This document shows, in pieces, positions 38,181 to 46,889 of a stretch of DNA of 64,000 bases (position 1 is its first letter; every line of letters starts with the position of its first letter). The notes beneath the pieces are model-generated. The model searched no databases and was not told where the DNA came from. It saw only the letters and a list, made by a program, of their open reading frames with translations. This DNA is from JADJPG01 sp964491875. Lineage in GTDB: Bacteria > Verrucomicrobiota > Verrucomicrobiia > Limisphaerales > JADJPG01. The stretch spans positions 1 to 64,000 of the forward strand of contig CAZBIC010000034.1 of NCBI GenBank assembly GCA_964491875.1, read 5' to 3'. Both the position numbers and the translations under genes were made by a program.

Positions 38181-38705
38181 ATGTACATGATGCGTGAAAA
38201 GGATTTCATGACCGTTTCGCAGGGCGCGAACCTCGCGTCATTTGTGCTTCACGCACTCGTCATGGCGCTGATTCTTGCGATTCCCGGCAGTGCGTTTGCC
38301 GCCGCGCCGATTCTTTCTACCAATCTTCCACCCGTCAGTCCGGCGCTGCCGGATGCGAGCCTGTCCGTCATTCGAGTCTTCGGAGCGCTGGCATTGGTTC
38401 TGGGACTGTTCCTCGGTGGTGTGTGGCTGTTCAAGAACTGGCAACGCGTGACGTTGCACCGTGGGCGTCCCTCGCAGCTGCAGATCCTCGAAATGAAAGC
38501 GCTGGGCGGCAAACACGCGTTGTACGTCGTGGGCTATCAGCAGCAGCGCCTGCTTCTCGCCAGTTCTCCCGGCGGAGTGAGTCTCGTCAGCCATCTGCCC
38601 GAGGAGGATGGTGCCTCGGGCACTGTTCCCTCCGCCGCTCCCACAGTGGAGAGCGCTTCGTTCGTTCAAGCACTGCAGCAGGCGGTGCAGGCAAAGGTCG
38701 GATGA
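38181..38705 (+). CDS. fliO: Flagellar biosynthetic protein FliO
   Basis: A 174-residue membrane protein that assists FliP assembly in the export gate. A signal-like hydrophobic segment (VLHALVMALILAIPGSAFAA) ends near residue 40. A second membrane segment (about 60-82, VFGALALVLGLFLGGVWLFK) is followed by the FliO cytoplasmic domain (LQILEMKALGGKHALYVVGY). ATG 38181 is the first plausible start. ATG 38208 has AAAAGGA just upstream and is an alternative that would trim nine residues. The stop overlaps the fliP start (ATGATG). Confidence 0.85.
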   Translation: MYMMREKDFMTVSQGANLASFVLHALVMALILAIPGSAFAAAPILSTNLPPVSPALPDASLSVIRVFGALALVLGLFLGGVWLFKNWQRVTLHRGRPSQLQILEMKALGGKHALYVVGYQQQRLLLASSPGGVSLVSHLPEEDGASGTVPSAAPTVESASFVQALQQAVQAKVG

Positions 38706-39505
38706 TGTTCACCTCGCGTCACTTCTTCTCCGCTCGGCGAATGCTGCTCCTGCTCGCGTTGGTGCTGGGCTTCGCTGGCATTGCGTCCGCCCAGGCACCC
38801 AATCCTCCCGCGAACTCCCCGTTGCCGGTCACGCTGAACATCGGGTTCAAAGGCGCGGACGGCAGCAGTGGCGTGCCGGATGTCGATGTTGCGATTCAGA
38901 TTCTCTTTGCCATCACGCTGCTGACGCTGGCGCCGTCGATCATCCTGCTCATGACGTGCTTCATGCGCATCGCGATCGTGCTGTCGTTCGTGCGTTCCGC
39001 GCTCTCGTTGCAAAGCACGCCGGCCAACCAGGTCATCATCGGGCTCTCGTTGTTCCTCACCATGTTCATCATGGCGCCGACGTGGGAACGGATCGATGCG
39101 GAGGCGTTGACGCCCTACCGTGCCAAACAAATCACCAGCGTGGAAGCGCTCGAACGGGCCTCTGTGCCCATCCGTGCATTCATGCTCAAACAGGCGCGCC
39201 CGAAGGACGTCGAACTGTTCGTTGGCCTAGCGAAGCTCGGCCCCACCGCGCCGGACAAGCTACCGCTCAAGGTTGTCATTCCCGGCTTCATCGTCAGCGA
39301 GCTGCGCACGGCGTTCCAAATGGGATTCCTGCTGTTCGTTCCGTTCATCCTCATCGACCTCGTCGTCGCCACTGTGTTGATGAGCATGGGCATGATGATG
39401 ATGCCGCCTGTCACGGTCTCAATGCCTTTGAAGATTCTCCTATTCGTCCTCGTGGACGGCTGGAATCTCGTCGTGCGATCCATCGTATTGAGCTTCGGAG
39501 GTTAA
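38702..39505 (+). CDS. fliP: Flagellar export gate protein FliP
   Basis: A 267-residue FliP with a cleavable signal peptide (LLLLALVLGFAGIASAQA) and the family core (ITLLTLAPSIILLMTCFMRI; LRTAFQMGFLLFVPFILIDL; VLMSMGMMMMPPVTVSMPLK). FliP forms the five-subunit core of the export pore with FliQ and FliR. ATG 38702 is chosen because it overlaps the fliO stop and gives a normal N-terminus; the frame continues about 90 codons upstream inside fliO but encodes no FliP-like sequence. The usual fliP-fliQ adjacency is broken by one gene. Confidence 0.96.
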   Translation: MMFTSRHFFSARRMLLLLALVLGFAGIASAQAPNPPANSPLPVTLNIGFKGADGSSGVPDVDVAIQILFAITLLTLAPSIILLMTCFMRIAIVLSFVRSALSLQSTPANQVIIGLSLFLTMFIMAPTWERIDAEALTPYRAKQITSVEALERASVPIRAFMLKQARPKDVELFVGLAKLGPTAPDKLPLKVVIPGFIVSELRTAFQMGFLLFVPFILIDLVVATVLMSMGMMMMPPVTVSMPLKILLFVLVDGWNLVVRSIVLSFGG

Positions 39506-39535
39506 GCGCGTCACCCGTTACCAGCTATCACGCCT

Positions 39536-40081
39536 ATGTCGAAACCCAGGAAAGCCGCAGTTCCCGCCGAAGCCGCCGGCCAGAATCTTTCGCCAGAGGC
39601 CGACCAGTTCCTCGCCTCCGCGACGGAGGAGTTCAACCAGCGTCAGAAGGCGATGAGTGAGGAGTGGCATTTCGATTCCTACAAACAGTGGGGATTCGAC
39701 CAGCTCTCGGGCACGTTTCGCATCGAGTTTGAAAACGGCAGACAGCTTCACGCGGACGGCCAGATCCTCGGCAGTTACTCGGCCACCGGCAATTCGTGGG
39801 AATGGGGCTGGCACAATCCGTATGTCGATCCCGCCATCGCGCGCGACAGCAAACTGGTGAAGGAAACCGGCGAACGCCTCGGCCTTGAATACGCGACGAC
39901 GGGAATGGTCCCTGTGCCGGATGAGGAGTTCGTTTCCTTTCTGTGCGCCATCGGACTCAAGGCGACTGGTTCTATCGGCGTGTTCCGCGGATCCGCCGGA
40001 CCGATCGACGTGATGATTCTGCTCAAGAACCCGCGCTGGGTGGAGAAGACGGCGAAAGCCTCCCGCAAAAAGGCGGCGTAA
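39536..40081 (+). CDS. DUF6882-like protein inserted between fliP and fliQ
   Basis: A 181-residue soluble protein. The pattern FDSYKQWGFDQLSGTFRIEF, GQILGSYSATGNSWEWGWHN and a later SIGVFRGSAGPIDVMILLKN matches the DUF6882 family as I remember it (repeated W-x-W near a G-S motif). The family has no known function. The last 15 residues are Lys/Ala-rich. It sits 30 bp after fliP and 110 bp before fliQ. Composition is like that of its neighbours, so recent transfer is not obvious. Nothing in the sequence shows a flagellar role. Confidence 0.7.
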   Translation: MSKPRKAAVPAEAAGQNLSPEADQFLASATEEFNQRQKAMSEEWHFDSYKQWGFDQLSGTFRIEFENGRQLHADGQILGSYSATGNSWEWGWHNPYVDPAIARDSKLVKETGERLGLEYATTGMVPVPDEEFVSFLCAIGLKATGSIGVFRGSAGPIDVMILLKNPRWVEKTAKASRKKAA

Positions 40082-40191
40082 GTCCGGCAGAATTTCCCCG
40101 CTCGTGTGACGCGCACGGCAGGAATGAGGCAGTTGGCCCGCAACTGGCTTAGCAGGGAGGCGATGAATGTTGTCGCCACAGAAATCACCGT

Positions 40192-40461
40192 ATGAATCCC
40201 GAATTTGCCACTGAGCTCGTCAAAGCCATGATGTTCCAGGCCGTCTCCCTGGCGGCACCCATCCTGGTCACCGCGATGGTGGTCGGCCTGGGCATCAGTT
40301 TGTTCCAGGCGGTGACCACCATTCAAGAGCAGACGCTGACGTTTGTTCCCAAGGCGCTCGCCATCGTGGGCGTGCTCGTGGTCCTCCTGCCGTGGATGCT
40401 TCGCACGATCATCGAGTTCACCACCGCCGTGATCGAGAAGATGCCGCAGATGGTGTCGTAG
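40192..40461 (+). CDS. fliQ: Flagellar export gate protein FliQ
   Basis: An 89-residue protein with two membrane helices (about 15-38 and 48-75) and the FliQ signature ITVTMVVGLGISLFQAVTTI-like block (ILVTAMVVGLGISLFQAVTT) followed by IQEQTLTFVPKALAIV. Four FliQ copies wrap the FliP/FliR core. Length is exactly typical. It is separated from fliR by 29 bp containing the fliR ribosome site. Confidence 0.97.
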   Translation: MNPEFATELVKAMMFQAVSLAAPILVTAMVVGLGISLFQAVTTIQEQTLTFVPKALAIVGVLVVLLPWMLRTIIEFTTAVIEKMPQMVS

Positions 40462-40490
40462 TTCGCGGCGCCTCATGCGTGGAGGGTGAC

Positions 40491-41252
40491 ATGCCCGACG
40501 TCCTCAACTGGCTGCTGGTCTTCCTGCGTGCGAGCGCATTGATGACCGTTTTCCCCGTCTTCTCCGCGACCAATTTCCCGGTGCAGATTCGCGTGGCGCT
40601 CGGCGCTTTGCTCGCGTTCCTTGTCGCGCCGGTCATTCCTGTGAGTGAAGCGCTGCCGGTGGATCTGTGGGGACTGCTGGGCGTGATGATGGCGGAAGTC
40701 GGCTTCGGACTGCTGCTCGGCTTTGTCAGCCGCATGTTGTTCTACGCGCTGGAACTGGCCGGCGGATTGATCGCCACCGAGATCGGCCTGACGCTGCCCA
40801 GCAGCATCAACCCGCTCAGCGCCAACTCGACTTCCGAGATCGCCACGCTGCTTCAATACATGGGAGCGATGCTGTTTCTCGCGCTGAACATGCATCACAG
40901 CTTGCTGTTCGCGTTTCAGCGGAGCTACCAGTTCCTTCCGATCGGGGGCGGGCATTTGCATGAATCGTTGCTCGTCGATGTGGTGGCCCGGACGTCCCAC
41001 ATCTTCGTCTTCGGCATTCAAATGGCGGCTCCGCTGCTCGCGGTGACGTTCATCATCCTGCTCGTGTTCGCCGTGCTGGGACGTTCGGTGCCGCAGATGC
41101 CGGTTTTCTCGGAGAGCTTTGCCATCAAGTTGCTGGCGGGCATGACGGTGTTCGGCCTGACCTGCCAGTTGATGGCGCAACATATCGCGAACTATCTCCA
41201 TCGTCTCCCGGAGGACATGCTCCGTGTGGCGAACCTGATGGGCATGAACTGA
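40491..41252 (+). CDS. fliR: Flagellar export gate protein FliR
   Basis: A 253-residue polytopic protein with about six membrane helices. Family blocks are LLVFLRASALMTVFPVFSAT and FVSRMLFYALELAGGLIATE then GLTLPSSINP. ATG 40491 is chosen because the strong ribosome site GGAGGGTGA ends one base before it; the frame extends further upstream into fliQ without FliR-like sequence. FliR completes the FliP5-FliQ4-FliR1 pore. flhB follows after 9 bp. Confidence 0.96.
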   Translation: MPDVLNWLLVFLRASALMTVFPVFSATNFPVQIRVALGALLAFLVAPVIPVSEALPVDLWGLLGVMMAEVGFGLLLGFVSRMLFYALELAGGLIATEIGLTLPSSINPLSANSTSEIATLLQYMGAMLFLALNMHHSLLFAFQRSYQFLPIGGGHLHESLLVDVVARTSHIFVFGIQMAAPLLAVTFIILLVFAVLGRSVPQMPVFSESFAIKLLAGMTVFGLTCQLMAQHIANYLHRLPEDMLRVANLMGMN

Positions 41253-41261
41253 GCAAACATC

Positions 41262-42350
41262 ATGGCTGATCATCAGGGGGACAAAACAGAGAAAGCCACG
41301 CCGAAAAGGCTGGAGGAGGCGTGGAAGAAAGGCCAGTTCGCGCGCAGCTCGGAGGTGCAGACGGTCTTTGTGCTGTTCGGTGGCATTCTCGCCCTGCTGT
41401 TTACGGGAAGCGAAGTCTGGCGGCATCTCGGCCAGCTGATGTATCGCACGTTTACACACCTGCACGATACCGCGGTGACCTTCGACAACATGCAGCGGCT
41501 CATCATTGATTCCATGATGGTCGCGGGCACGTGCGTGTGGCCGGTGCTGGCAGCGACTGCCGTGGGCGGCTTGCTCGCCGCGGGCGCTCAAAGCCGCTTT
41601 CGCACGGCGCCGGATGCGCTCGAAGTGAACTGGGAACGGCTCAATCCGCTAAACGGCTTCAAGCGCATTTTCTCGATTCGTTCCGCGATGCCGACCGGAG
41701 TCGCCGTGGTGAAGCTCGGTGTGATCATCGCGCTCTCTTACAACGTCATCGCCGAGATCTTGCGCGATCCGATCTTCCACAGTTCGGTGGACATCTCGCG
41801 CATCGGCGCGTTCATGGCAGATTCGTCGTTCAAAATCACCATGCGCATCGGGTTCGCGTTGGTGGTGCTGGCAGCGGTGGATTACGGCTACCAGCTCTGG
41901 CGGACGGGGCAGGACATGATGATGACGAAGGAGGAAGTGAAGGACGAGGCGAAGAACCAGGAAGGCGATCCGAAGGTGAAGGCGCGGATGAAGAGCCGCC
42001 GTCGCGCCATCAGCCAGCGCAAGATGCTCGCGGAAGTTCCGAAGGCCGACGTAATCATCACCAACCCCACCCACCTCGCCATCGCGCTGCGCTACGACCG
42101 CAAGTCGATGGGAGCACCACGAATCATCGCCAAAGGCGCCCGATTGAACGCGCTGCGCATTCGCGAAATCGCGAAGCAACATCAGATTCCGATCATCGAG
42201 AACAAGCCGCTGGCGCGCATGATGTTCAAATACGGGAAGGTGGGTGGCGAAATTCCTGCTCAGCTCTACGTGGCAGTCGCGGAAATCCTTGCATACGTCT
42301 ACCGGACGAACGCTTACCGCTACTACCGAGAGCAGAATTTGCCGAGCTGA
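41262..42350 (+). CDS. flhB: Flagellar export switch protein FlhB
   Basis: A 362-residue FlhB. It has a basic N-terminus (DKTEKATPKRLEEAWKKGQF), four membrane helices, and the cytoplasmic autocleavage domain with NPTH at residues 268-271, where cleavage between Asn and Pro switches substrate class under FliK control. The downstream block LAIALRYDRKSMGAPRIIAK is typical. A 100-bp gap with no evident gene separates it from flhA. Confidence 0.97.
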   Translation: MADHQGDKTEKATPKRLEEAWKKGQFARSSEVQTVFVLFGGILALLFTGSEVWRHLGQLMYRTFTHLHDTAVTFDNMQRLIIDSMMVAGTCVWPVLAATAVGGLLAAGAQSRFRTAPDALEVNWERLNPLNGFKRIFSIRSAMPTGVAVVKLGVIIALSYNVIAEILRDPIFHSSVDISRIGAFMADSSFKITMRIGFALVVLAAVDYGYQLWRTGQDMMMTKEEVKDEAKNQEGDPKVKARMKSRRRAISQRKMLAEVPKADVIITNPTHLAIALRYDRKSMGAPRIIAKGARLNALRIREIAKQHQIPIIENKPLARMMFKYGKVGGEIPAQLYVAVAEILAYVYRTNAYRYYREQNLPS

Positions 42351-42450
42351 TGGACCAATTGGGCCAGAACGTGATCGTGTTGCGCCGGGTTGAACGAGGT
42401 GACCGCCTCGTCTTCACGATGCGCGCTGCTGTTTCGAAACTGCCGTTACG

Positions 42451-44592
42451 ATGAGTGCCGCCAAAACGAAGAAATCCAATCTTGGCCGGCTGTTTCGGAA
42501 TGGCGATCTGCTGCTGACGTTTGGTCTGCTCGGGACCATCCTGCTGATGATCCTGCCGGTGTCGCCGTTTCTCCTGGACGGTTTTCTGGCCATCAGCATC
42601 GCGCTGTCCCTGCTCATTCTGTTGGTGATTCTCTACGTGAAGGAGCCGGCGGATTTCACTGCGTTTCCCACGCTGCTGCTCTTTATCACGCTCTTTCGCC
42701 TCTCGCTGAACATCGCGTCCACGCGCTTGATCCTGCTGGATGGCTACGCCGGCCACATCATCGAGACCTTCGGCAACTTCGTGGTGCGGGGCAACTATGT
42801 GGTCGGCATGGTGGTCTTCTTCATCCTCGTCGTCATCAACTTCATCGTCATCACCAAGGGCGCCGGCCGCATCGCGGAAGTCGCTGCGCGTTTTACCTTG
42901 GACGCCATGCCCGGCAAGCAGATGGCCATCGATGCGGAACTCAACGCCGGCATCATAAACGAGACGCAGGCGCGCGAACGCCGCAAGAAGGTGGAGCAGG
43001 AGGCGGATTTCTACGGAGCGATGGACGGTGCGAGCAAGTTCGTGCGCGGCGATGCCGTGGCGGCGGTGCTGATCACTCTCATCAACATCATCGGCGGCTT
43101 CGCGATCGGCATCATGCAGAAGGGCATGAGCGTGCCGGATTCGCTTCAGCGCTTCACGTTGCTCTCCATCGGCGATGGTCTCGTTTCGCAAATCCCGGCG
43201 CTCATCACCTCCACGGCGGCCGGTATCCTCGTGACCCGCGCCGCCACCAAGGACGCCCTGGGCACCGAGCTCAGCAAGCAGCTTCTCCTGTTCCCCCGCG
43301 CGATGACCATTCTCACGGGCATGCTGATCCTCTTTGCGCTCATTCCTGGATTGCCCATGTTCCCGTTCTTGGTCTTGGCGGGAATCACCGGTGCGCTCGC
43401 CCGTGCGCTGCGGGACGAGAAGGGCGTGCTGGCCGCCATCAATGAATCGGTGAAACACGAACCAGCTGCGGCGGCCGGAACCGCAGGCGGCGGCGCAGGT
43501 CCTGGGCAACCAGCCCCCAAAGCCGAGGGCGCCAATGGTGGCCCGGGTGACAAGCTGGAGACGCTGCTCAGCGTGGACGCGCTGCAAATTGAGCTCGGCT
43601 ACGGCCTGGTCGGTCTTGCGGATCGGAACAAGGGCGGCGATCTGCTCGATCGGGTGACCGGGGTGCGGAAGACCTTCGCGCAGGAGATGGGGGTCATCGT
43701 CCCGCCGATTCGCCTGCGCGATAACCTGCAACTGGAGGCGAACCAGTATCGTTTCCTGCTCAAGGGCCAGCCCGTGGCGCAAGGCGAGCTCATGCCCGGC
43801 CACTGGCTCGCGATGAACGCCACCAACAGCAAGGTCACGCTCAAGGGTGTGCCGACGGTGGAACCTGTTTTCAAACTGCCTGCCACCTGGGTGAACGATG
43901 TCGAGCGCAAGAACGCCGAGATCAGCGGCTACACCGTGGTCGATGCCGCGTCCGTACTCGTCACGCATCTCACCGAAACAGTGAAGCGGAACTGCCACGA
44001 GATTCTCAGCCGCCAGGATGTCCAGCTCCTGCTCGACAACCTGAAGACCACCCATCCGACGGTGGTTACGGAACTCATCCCAGCCCAGCTCACCGTGGGT
44101 CAGGTCCAGCGCGTGTTGCAGAACCTGCTCGCGGAAGGCGTATCGATTCGCAATCTCGCCGGCATTCTCGAAAAGGTCAGCGACTACGCGCACGCCACGA
44201 AGAATCCCGACGAGCTGTCCGAGTTCGCCCGCCGCGCGCTGGGCGCGCAGATCACGAAGGGTTACCAGGATGAATCCGGCAAGCTCCGCGTGATCACGCT
44301 CGATCCGAAGCTCGAACAGCAGATCGCGCAGGGTGTTCGTCACACGCCCACGGAAATTTCGCTGATGATGGAGCCGGATCTGGCGCGGCACGTCATGGAG
44401 CGCCTTTCTCAGCGCGTGCAGAAGATGCTCGCCGAAGGCCTGCCGCCGGTGGTGCTCACCGCGCCGCATTTGCGCCTGCCGTTCCGTCGGTTCTTCGAAA
44501 CCACCTTCTCCGATCTCGCCGTCCTGTCCTTCGCGGAGATTCCGCCGCGCGTGGAAATCCAGAACGCCGCCGTGATTGGTTCAACTGACTGA
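42451..44592 (+). CDS. flhA: Flagellar export gate protein FlhA
   Basis: A 713-residue export-gate protein. Eight membrane helices are expected in the first 330 residues, with the FHIPEP-type signature region around FTAFPTLLLFITLFRLSLNI then ASTRLILL, and the conserved loop FVVRGNYVVGMVVFFILVVI then ITKGAGRIAEV. A Gly/Ala/Pro-rich linker (about 335-365) precedes the large cytoplasmic domain that binds chaperone-substrate complexes (GYGLVGLADRNKGGDLLDRV; IDPKLEQ-like TLDPKLEQQIAQG). flhF follows 5 bp later. Confidence 0.97.
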   Translation: MSAAKTKKSNLGRLFRNGDLLLTFGLLGTILLMILPVSPFLLDGFLAISIALSLLILLVILYVKEPADFTAFPTLLLFITLFRLSLNIASTRLILLDGYAGHIIETFGNFVVRGNYVVGMVVFFILVVINFIVITKGAGRIAEVAARFTLDAMPGKQMAIDAELNAGIINETQARERRKKVEQEADFYGAMDGASKFVRGDAVAAVLITLINIIGGFAIGIMQKGMSVPDSLQRFTLLSIGDGLVSQIPALITSTAAGILVTRAATKDALGTELSKQLLLFPRAMTILTGMLILFALIPGLPMFPFLVLAGITGALARALRDEKGVLAAINESVKHEPAAAAGTAGGGAGPGQPAPKAEGANGGPGDKLETLLSVDALQIELGYGLVGLADRNKGGDLLDRVTGVRKTFAQEMGVIVPPIRLRDNLQLEANQYRFLLKGQPVAQGELMPGHWLAMNATNSKVTLKGVPTVEPVFKLPATWVNDVERKNAEISGYTVVDAASVLVTHLTETVKRNCHEILSRQDVQLLLDNLKTTHPTVVTELIPAQLTVGQVQRVLQNLLAEGVSIRNLAGILEKVSDYAHATKNPDELSEFARRALGAQITKGYQDESGKLRVITLDPKLEQQIAQGVRHTPTEISLMMEPDLARHVMERLSQRVQKMLAEGLPPVVLTAPHLRLPFRRFFETTFSDLAVLSFAEIPPRVEIQNAAVIGSTD

Positions 44593-44597
44593 CTTTC

Positions 44598-45707
44598 ATG
44601 AAAGCCCCCACCCAGAATCCGCCGGTCCAAGTCATCCCGTTCATTGCCGAGTCCGCTCCGGACGCTGTGGCGCAGATTCGCGCGAAGCTGGGTCCGGACG
44701 CCGTGGTGGTCAACGTCCGTCAACTGCCCGCCGACGGCCTCGCCAAGCTCTGGAAGAGCCCGCGCATTGAAGTGCTGGCCTACAAGCCCGACGGCAAGCC
44801 GGCGGCGGTGGGCATCGCGGATCCGTTAAGCGAACTGAAGCAGGAATTGCAGGCGATTCGGCAACAGCTGGCCTCGGCGAACGCCGGTGCAGTGGCGGAT
44901 TCGCCGAGAGGATTGACGCAGTCGACGCGTTCCGGCGGTGCGCGCAGCGGCGGCGTGCCGTCCTGGCGCGTGGGTGAAGTGCTGGAATCGTCCGGACTAA
45001 TGCCCGTTCACGCGCAGCGCGTGATGGAACGATTGCAAGCGAGCCACGGTGACATTCCGCCGGAATCGCTTGCGGAAGAACTCGTGATGGCGCGCTCGGC
45101 GCTCACCGGATTGTGGCGTCATTTGCCGGAGTTGGGCCGGTCGGATCGTGGTTTGCATGTGTTGGTGGGCCCGGCGGGCGCGGGCAAAACGACGTGCATC
45201 TGCAAATGGCTGGCGCAGGCGCGGCTGATTGAGGGACGTTCCGCGCACGTGTGGCGGCTGGACGCCACGACGGCGAACACCGCCGAGGCGTTGAGCGTTT
45301 ACTGCGAGATTCTAGGCGTGCCGACGGAGCGCACGTGGACGAGCGGCGTGCCGCTGGAGGCGGACCTTTGCTTCGTGGATTTGCCGGGCGTGGACTGGCG
45401 GAATTCGAGCGCGATTCACGAGATGAAAAAACTGATTGAAGGCCTCGGCGCGAGCCGTGTTCATCTCGTCTTGAACGCCGCTTACGAGGTGCCGTTGCTG
45501 CTGGCGCAAGCGCGTGCGTTCTCGGCGCTTCCGGTGGATGACTTGATCCTCACGCATCTCGATGAAGAGCCGCGTTGGGGCAAGATTTGGAACGTCGTGC
45601 TCGGCACAAATTATCCAGTGCGTTTCCTGAGCTCGGCGCAGAATGTTCCCGGCGACTTCCTGCCCGCGACGCCGGAGCGAATTCTCACGCGTCAATTCCC
45701 TGCGTAA
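44598..45707 (+). CDS. flhF: SRP-like GTPase FlhF
   Basis: A 369-residue GTPase that helps set flagellar position and number. The N-terminal region has the FlhF start (AQIRAKLGPDAVVVNVRQLP). A helical N domain follows, then the G domain: P-loop GPAGAGKTT at 191-199, a DxxG-type segment VDLPGVDW and a TKxD-type segment LTHLDEEPRWGKIWN. The end (AQNVPGDFLPATPERIL) matches FlhF. The G domain is somewhat divergent (THLDE instead of TKLDE). The usual next gene, flhG, is missing; a small membrane protein is found instead. Confidence 0.92.
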   Translation: MKAPTQNPPVQVIPFIAESAPDAVAQIRAKLGPDAVVVNVRQLPADGLAKLWKSPRIEVLAYKPDGKPAAVGIADPLSELKQELQAIRQQLASANAGAVADSPRGLTQSTRSGGARSGGVPSWRVGEVLESSGLMPVHAQRVMERLQASHGDIPPESLAEELVMARSALTGLWRHLPELGRSDRGLHVLVGPAGAGKTTCICKWLAQARLIEGRSAHVWRLDATTANTAEALSVYCEILGVPTERTWTSGVPLEADLCFVDLPGVDWRNSSAIHEMKKLIEGLGASRVHLVLNAAYEVPLLLAQARAFSALPVDDLILTHLDEEPRWGKIWNVVLGTNYPVRFLSSAQNVPGDFLPATPERILTRQFPA

Positions 45708-45789
45708 ATGCGGCCTTTGCTGGTGCCGCGCGGCCCGTCTCCTCTCGCTGGCAAAGCACCTGCTAAGTCCCTCTCGATGTTCGTGCAAT

Positions 45790-46035
45790 ATGAAGTTAAT
45801 CATGGTCCTCGGCGGTGTCATCGGGTTCGGCATCGGCATGTCCTTCAGCTGGGCGCAAGGCAGTTCGTGGCCTGCGATTCTCTGGCGGTCAGCGGTGGCG
45901 GCGTTGGTGGCCGGGATTTTACTTCGTTGGTGGGGCCGGCTCTGGTTGAAGTGCCTTTCGGAATCTTACCAGGAACGCCAGGCCGCCCTCAAAAAACAAG
46001 CTGCTTCCACTCCGTCTAACTCCCCAAGCAAATGA
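45790..46035 (+). CDS. Small membrane protein between flhF and fliA
   Basis: An 81-residue protein with two likely membrane helices (about 1-20, MKLIMVLGGVIGFGIGMSF; about 30-48, ILWRSAVAALVAGILL). A basic, Gln/Lys-rich cytoplasmic tail ends in Ser/Thr/Pro. It overlaps the fliA start by 4 bp (ATGA). The frame extends upstream, but only from ATG 45790 does it look like a membrane protein. I recognise no family. It occupies the position of flhG in the common flhA-flhF-flhG-fliA order. Confidence 0.65.
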   Translation: MKLIMVLGGVIGFGIGMSFSWAQGSSWPAILWRSAVAALVAGILLRWWGRLWLKCLSESYQERQAALKKQAASTPSNSPSK

Positions 46036-46862
46036 CAGGCGCCACTCTCTGCCGCACCGAAGCTGTTCAAACCCCGGAAGAACAACGGGTCGATCCAGCC
46101 AAACTCTGGAAACGCTATGCCAAGTCCCGGCCTGGCAGCAAAATCGAGGACCAGCTCGTTCTCCAGTATCTCCCCCTCGTTCGCACTGTTGTCGGCCGTC
46201 TCGCGATGACGTTGCCCGCCCACGCGGCGACCGAGGATTTATACAGTGCGGGTCTCGTGGGTTTGCTCCACGCCGTGCGCCGTTACAATCACAAGGCCGG
46301 CGTGCTGTTCGAAACCTACGCCCGCGTCCGCATCCGCGGAGCCGTGTTCGATGAACTGCGCAAGCTCGACTGGGTGCCGCGTTCAGTTCACGACAAGGCG
46401 CGCAAGGTCGAGGACGTGATGCGCAAGCTTGAGCAGAAGATTGGTCGGGTGCCCAGCAACGCCGAGATGGCCGAGGCGCTCGACGTCACCGAGCCGGAAT
46501 ACGAACAACTGCTGAACGAGATTCGTCCGGCGACGTTTGTTTGTCTCGACTCCGTCCGAAGTGCTGAGCAGGAAGGCGAGGCGACGCAGCATGAAGCCGT
46601 GGCCGATGCTTCTGTGCCGGATCCGAGCCACAACACCGAACGCCGCGAGCTTTCGCGCATCATCGCCAGCCGTCTTGAAACGCTGCCCGACATGCAGCGA
46701 AAGGTTCTGGCACTTTATTATTTTGAGGATCTTCGCCTTCGGGAAATCGCCGAAGTGTTCGGCGTGACGGAATCGCGCATCAGCCAGATTCACGCGGCGG
46801 CGATTCTTTCCATCAAGTCGTTCCTCGCCAAGCACGACACCATCCAGACGGACGTGAAGTAA
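46032..46862 (+). CDS. fliA: Flagellar sigma factor FliA (sigma-28)
   Basis: A 276-residue group 3 sigma factor with regions 2 (VLQYLPLVRTVVGRLAMTLP; ATEDLYSAGLVGLLHAVRRY; FETYARVRIRGAVFDELRKL), 3 (DWVPRSVHDKARKVEDVMRK) and 4 (LPDMQRKVLALYYFEDLRLR then ESRISQIHAAAI). DWVPRS is a FliA hallmark. It should recognise the TAAAG-N14-GCCGATAA-type promoters seen four times in this window. It is transcribed from within the sigma-54 flgB operon, which would place FliA-dependent genes later in the hierarchy. Confidence 0.96.
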   Translation: MTGATLCRTEAVQTPEEQRVDPAKLWKRYAKSRPGSKIEDQLVLQYLPLVRTVVGRLAMTLPAHAATEDLYSAGLVGLLHAVRRYNHKAGVLFETYARVRIRGAVFDELRKLDWVPRSVHDKARKVEDVMRKLEQKIGRVPSNAEMAEALDVTEPEYEQLLNEIRPATFVCLDSVRSAEQEGEATQHEAVADASVPDPSHNTERRELSRIIASRLETLPDMQRKVLALYYFEDLRLREIAEVFGVTESRISQIHAAAILSIKSFLAKHDTIQTDVK

Positions 46863-46889
46863 CCGCAGCCTGGTCCGTCACCACTCATC

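Noticed and set aside
38423..38701. N-terminal extension of fliP inside fliO
   Set aside because: The extra 93 codons encode Arg/Gly-rich sequence with no FliP resemblance. ATG 38702 overlaps the fliO stop and gives a normal signal peptide.
39536..40081. Recent horizontal transfer of the DUF6882-like gene
   Set aside because: Base composition and codon pattern look like those of neighbours, and no repeats or mobile-element remnants flank it.
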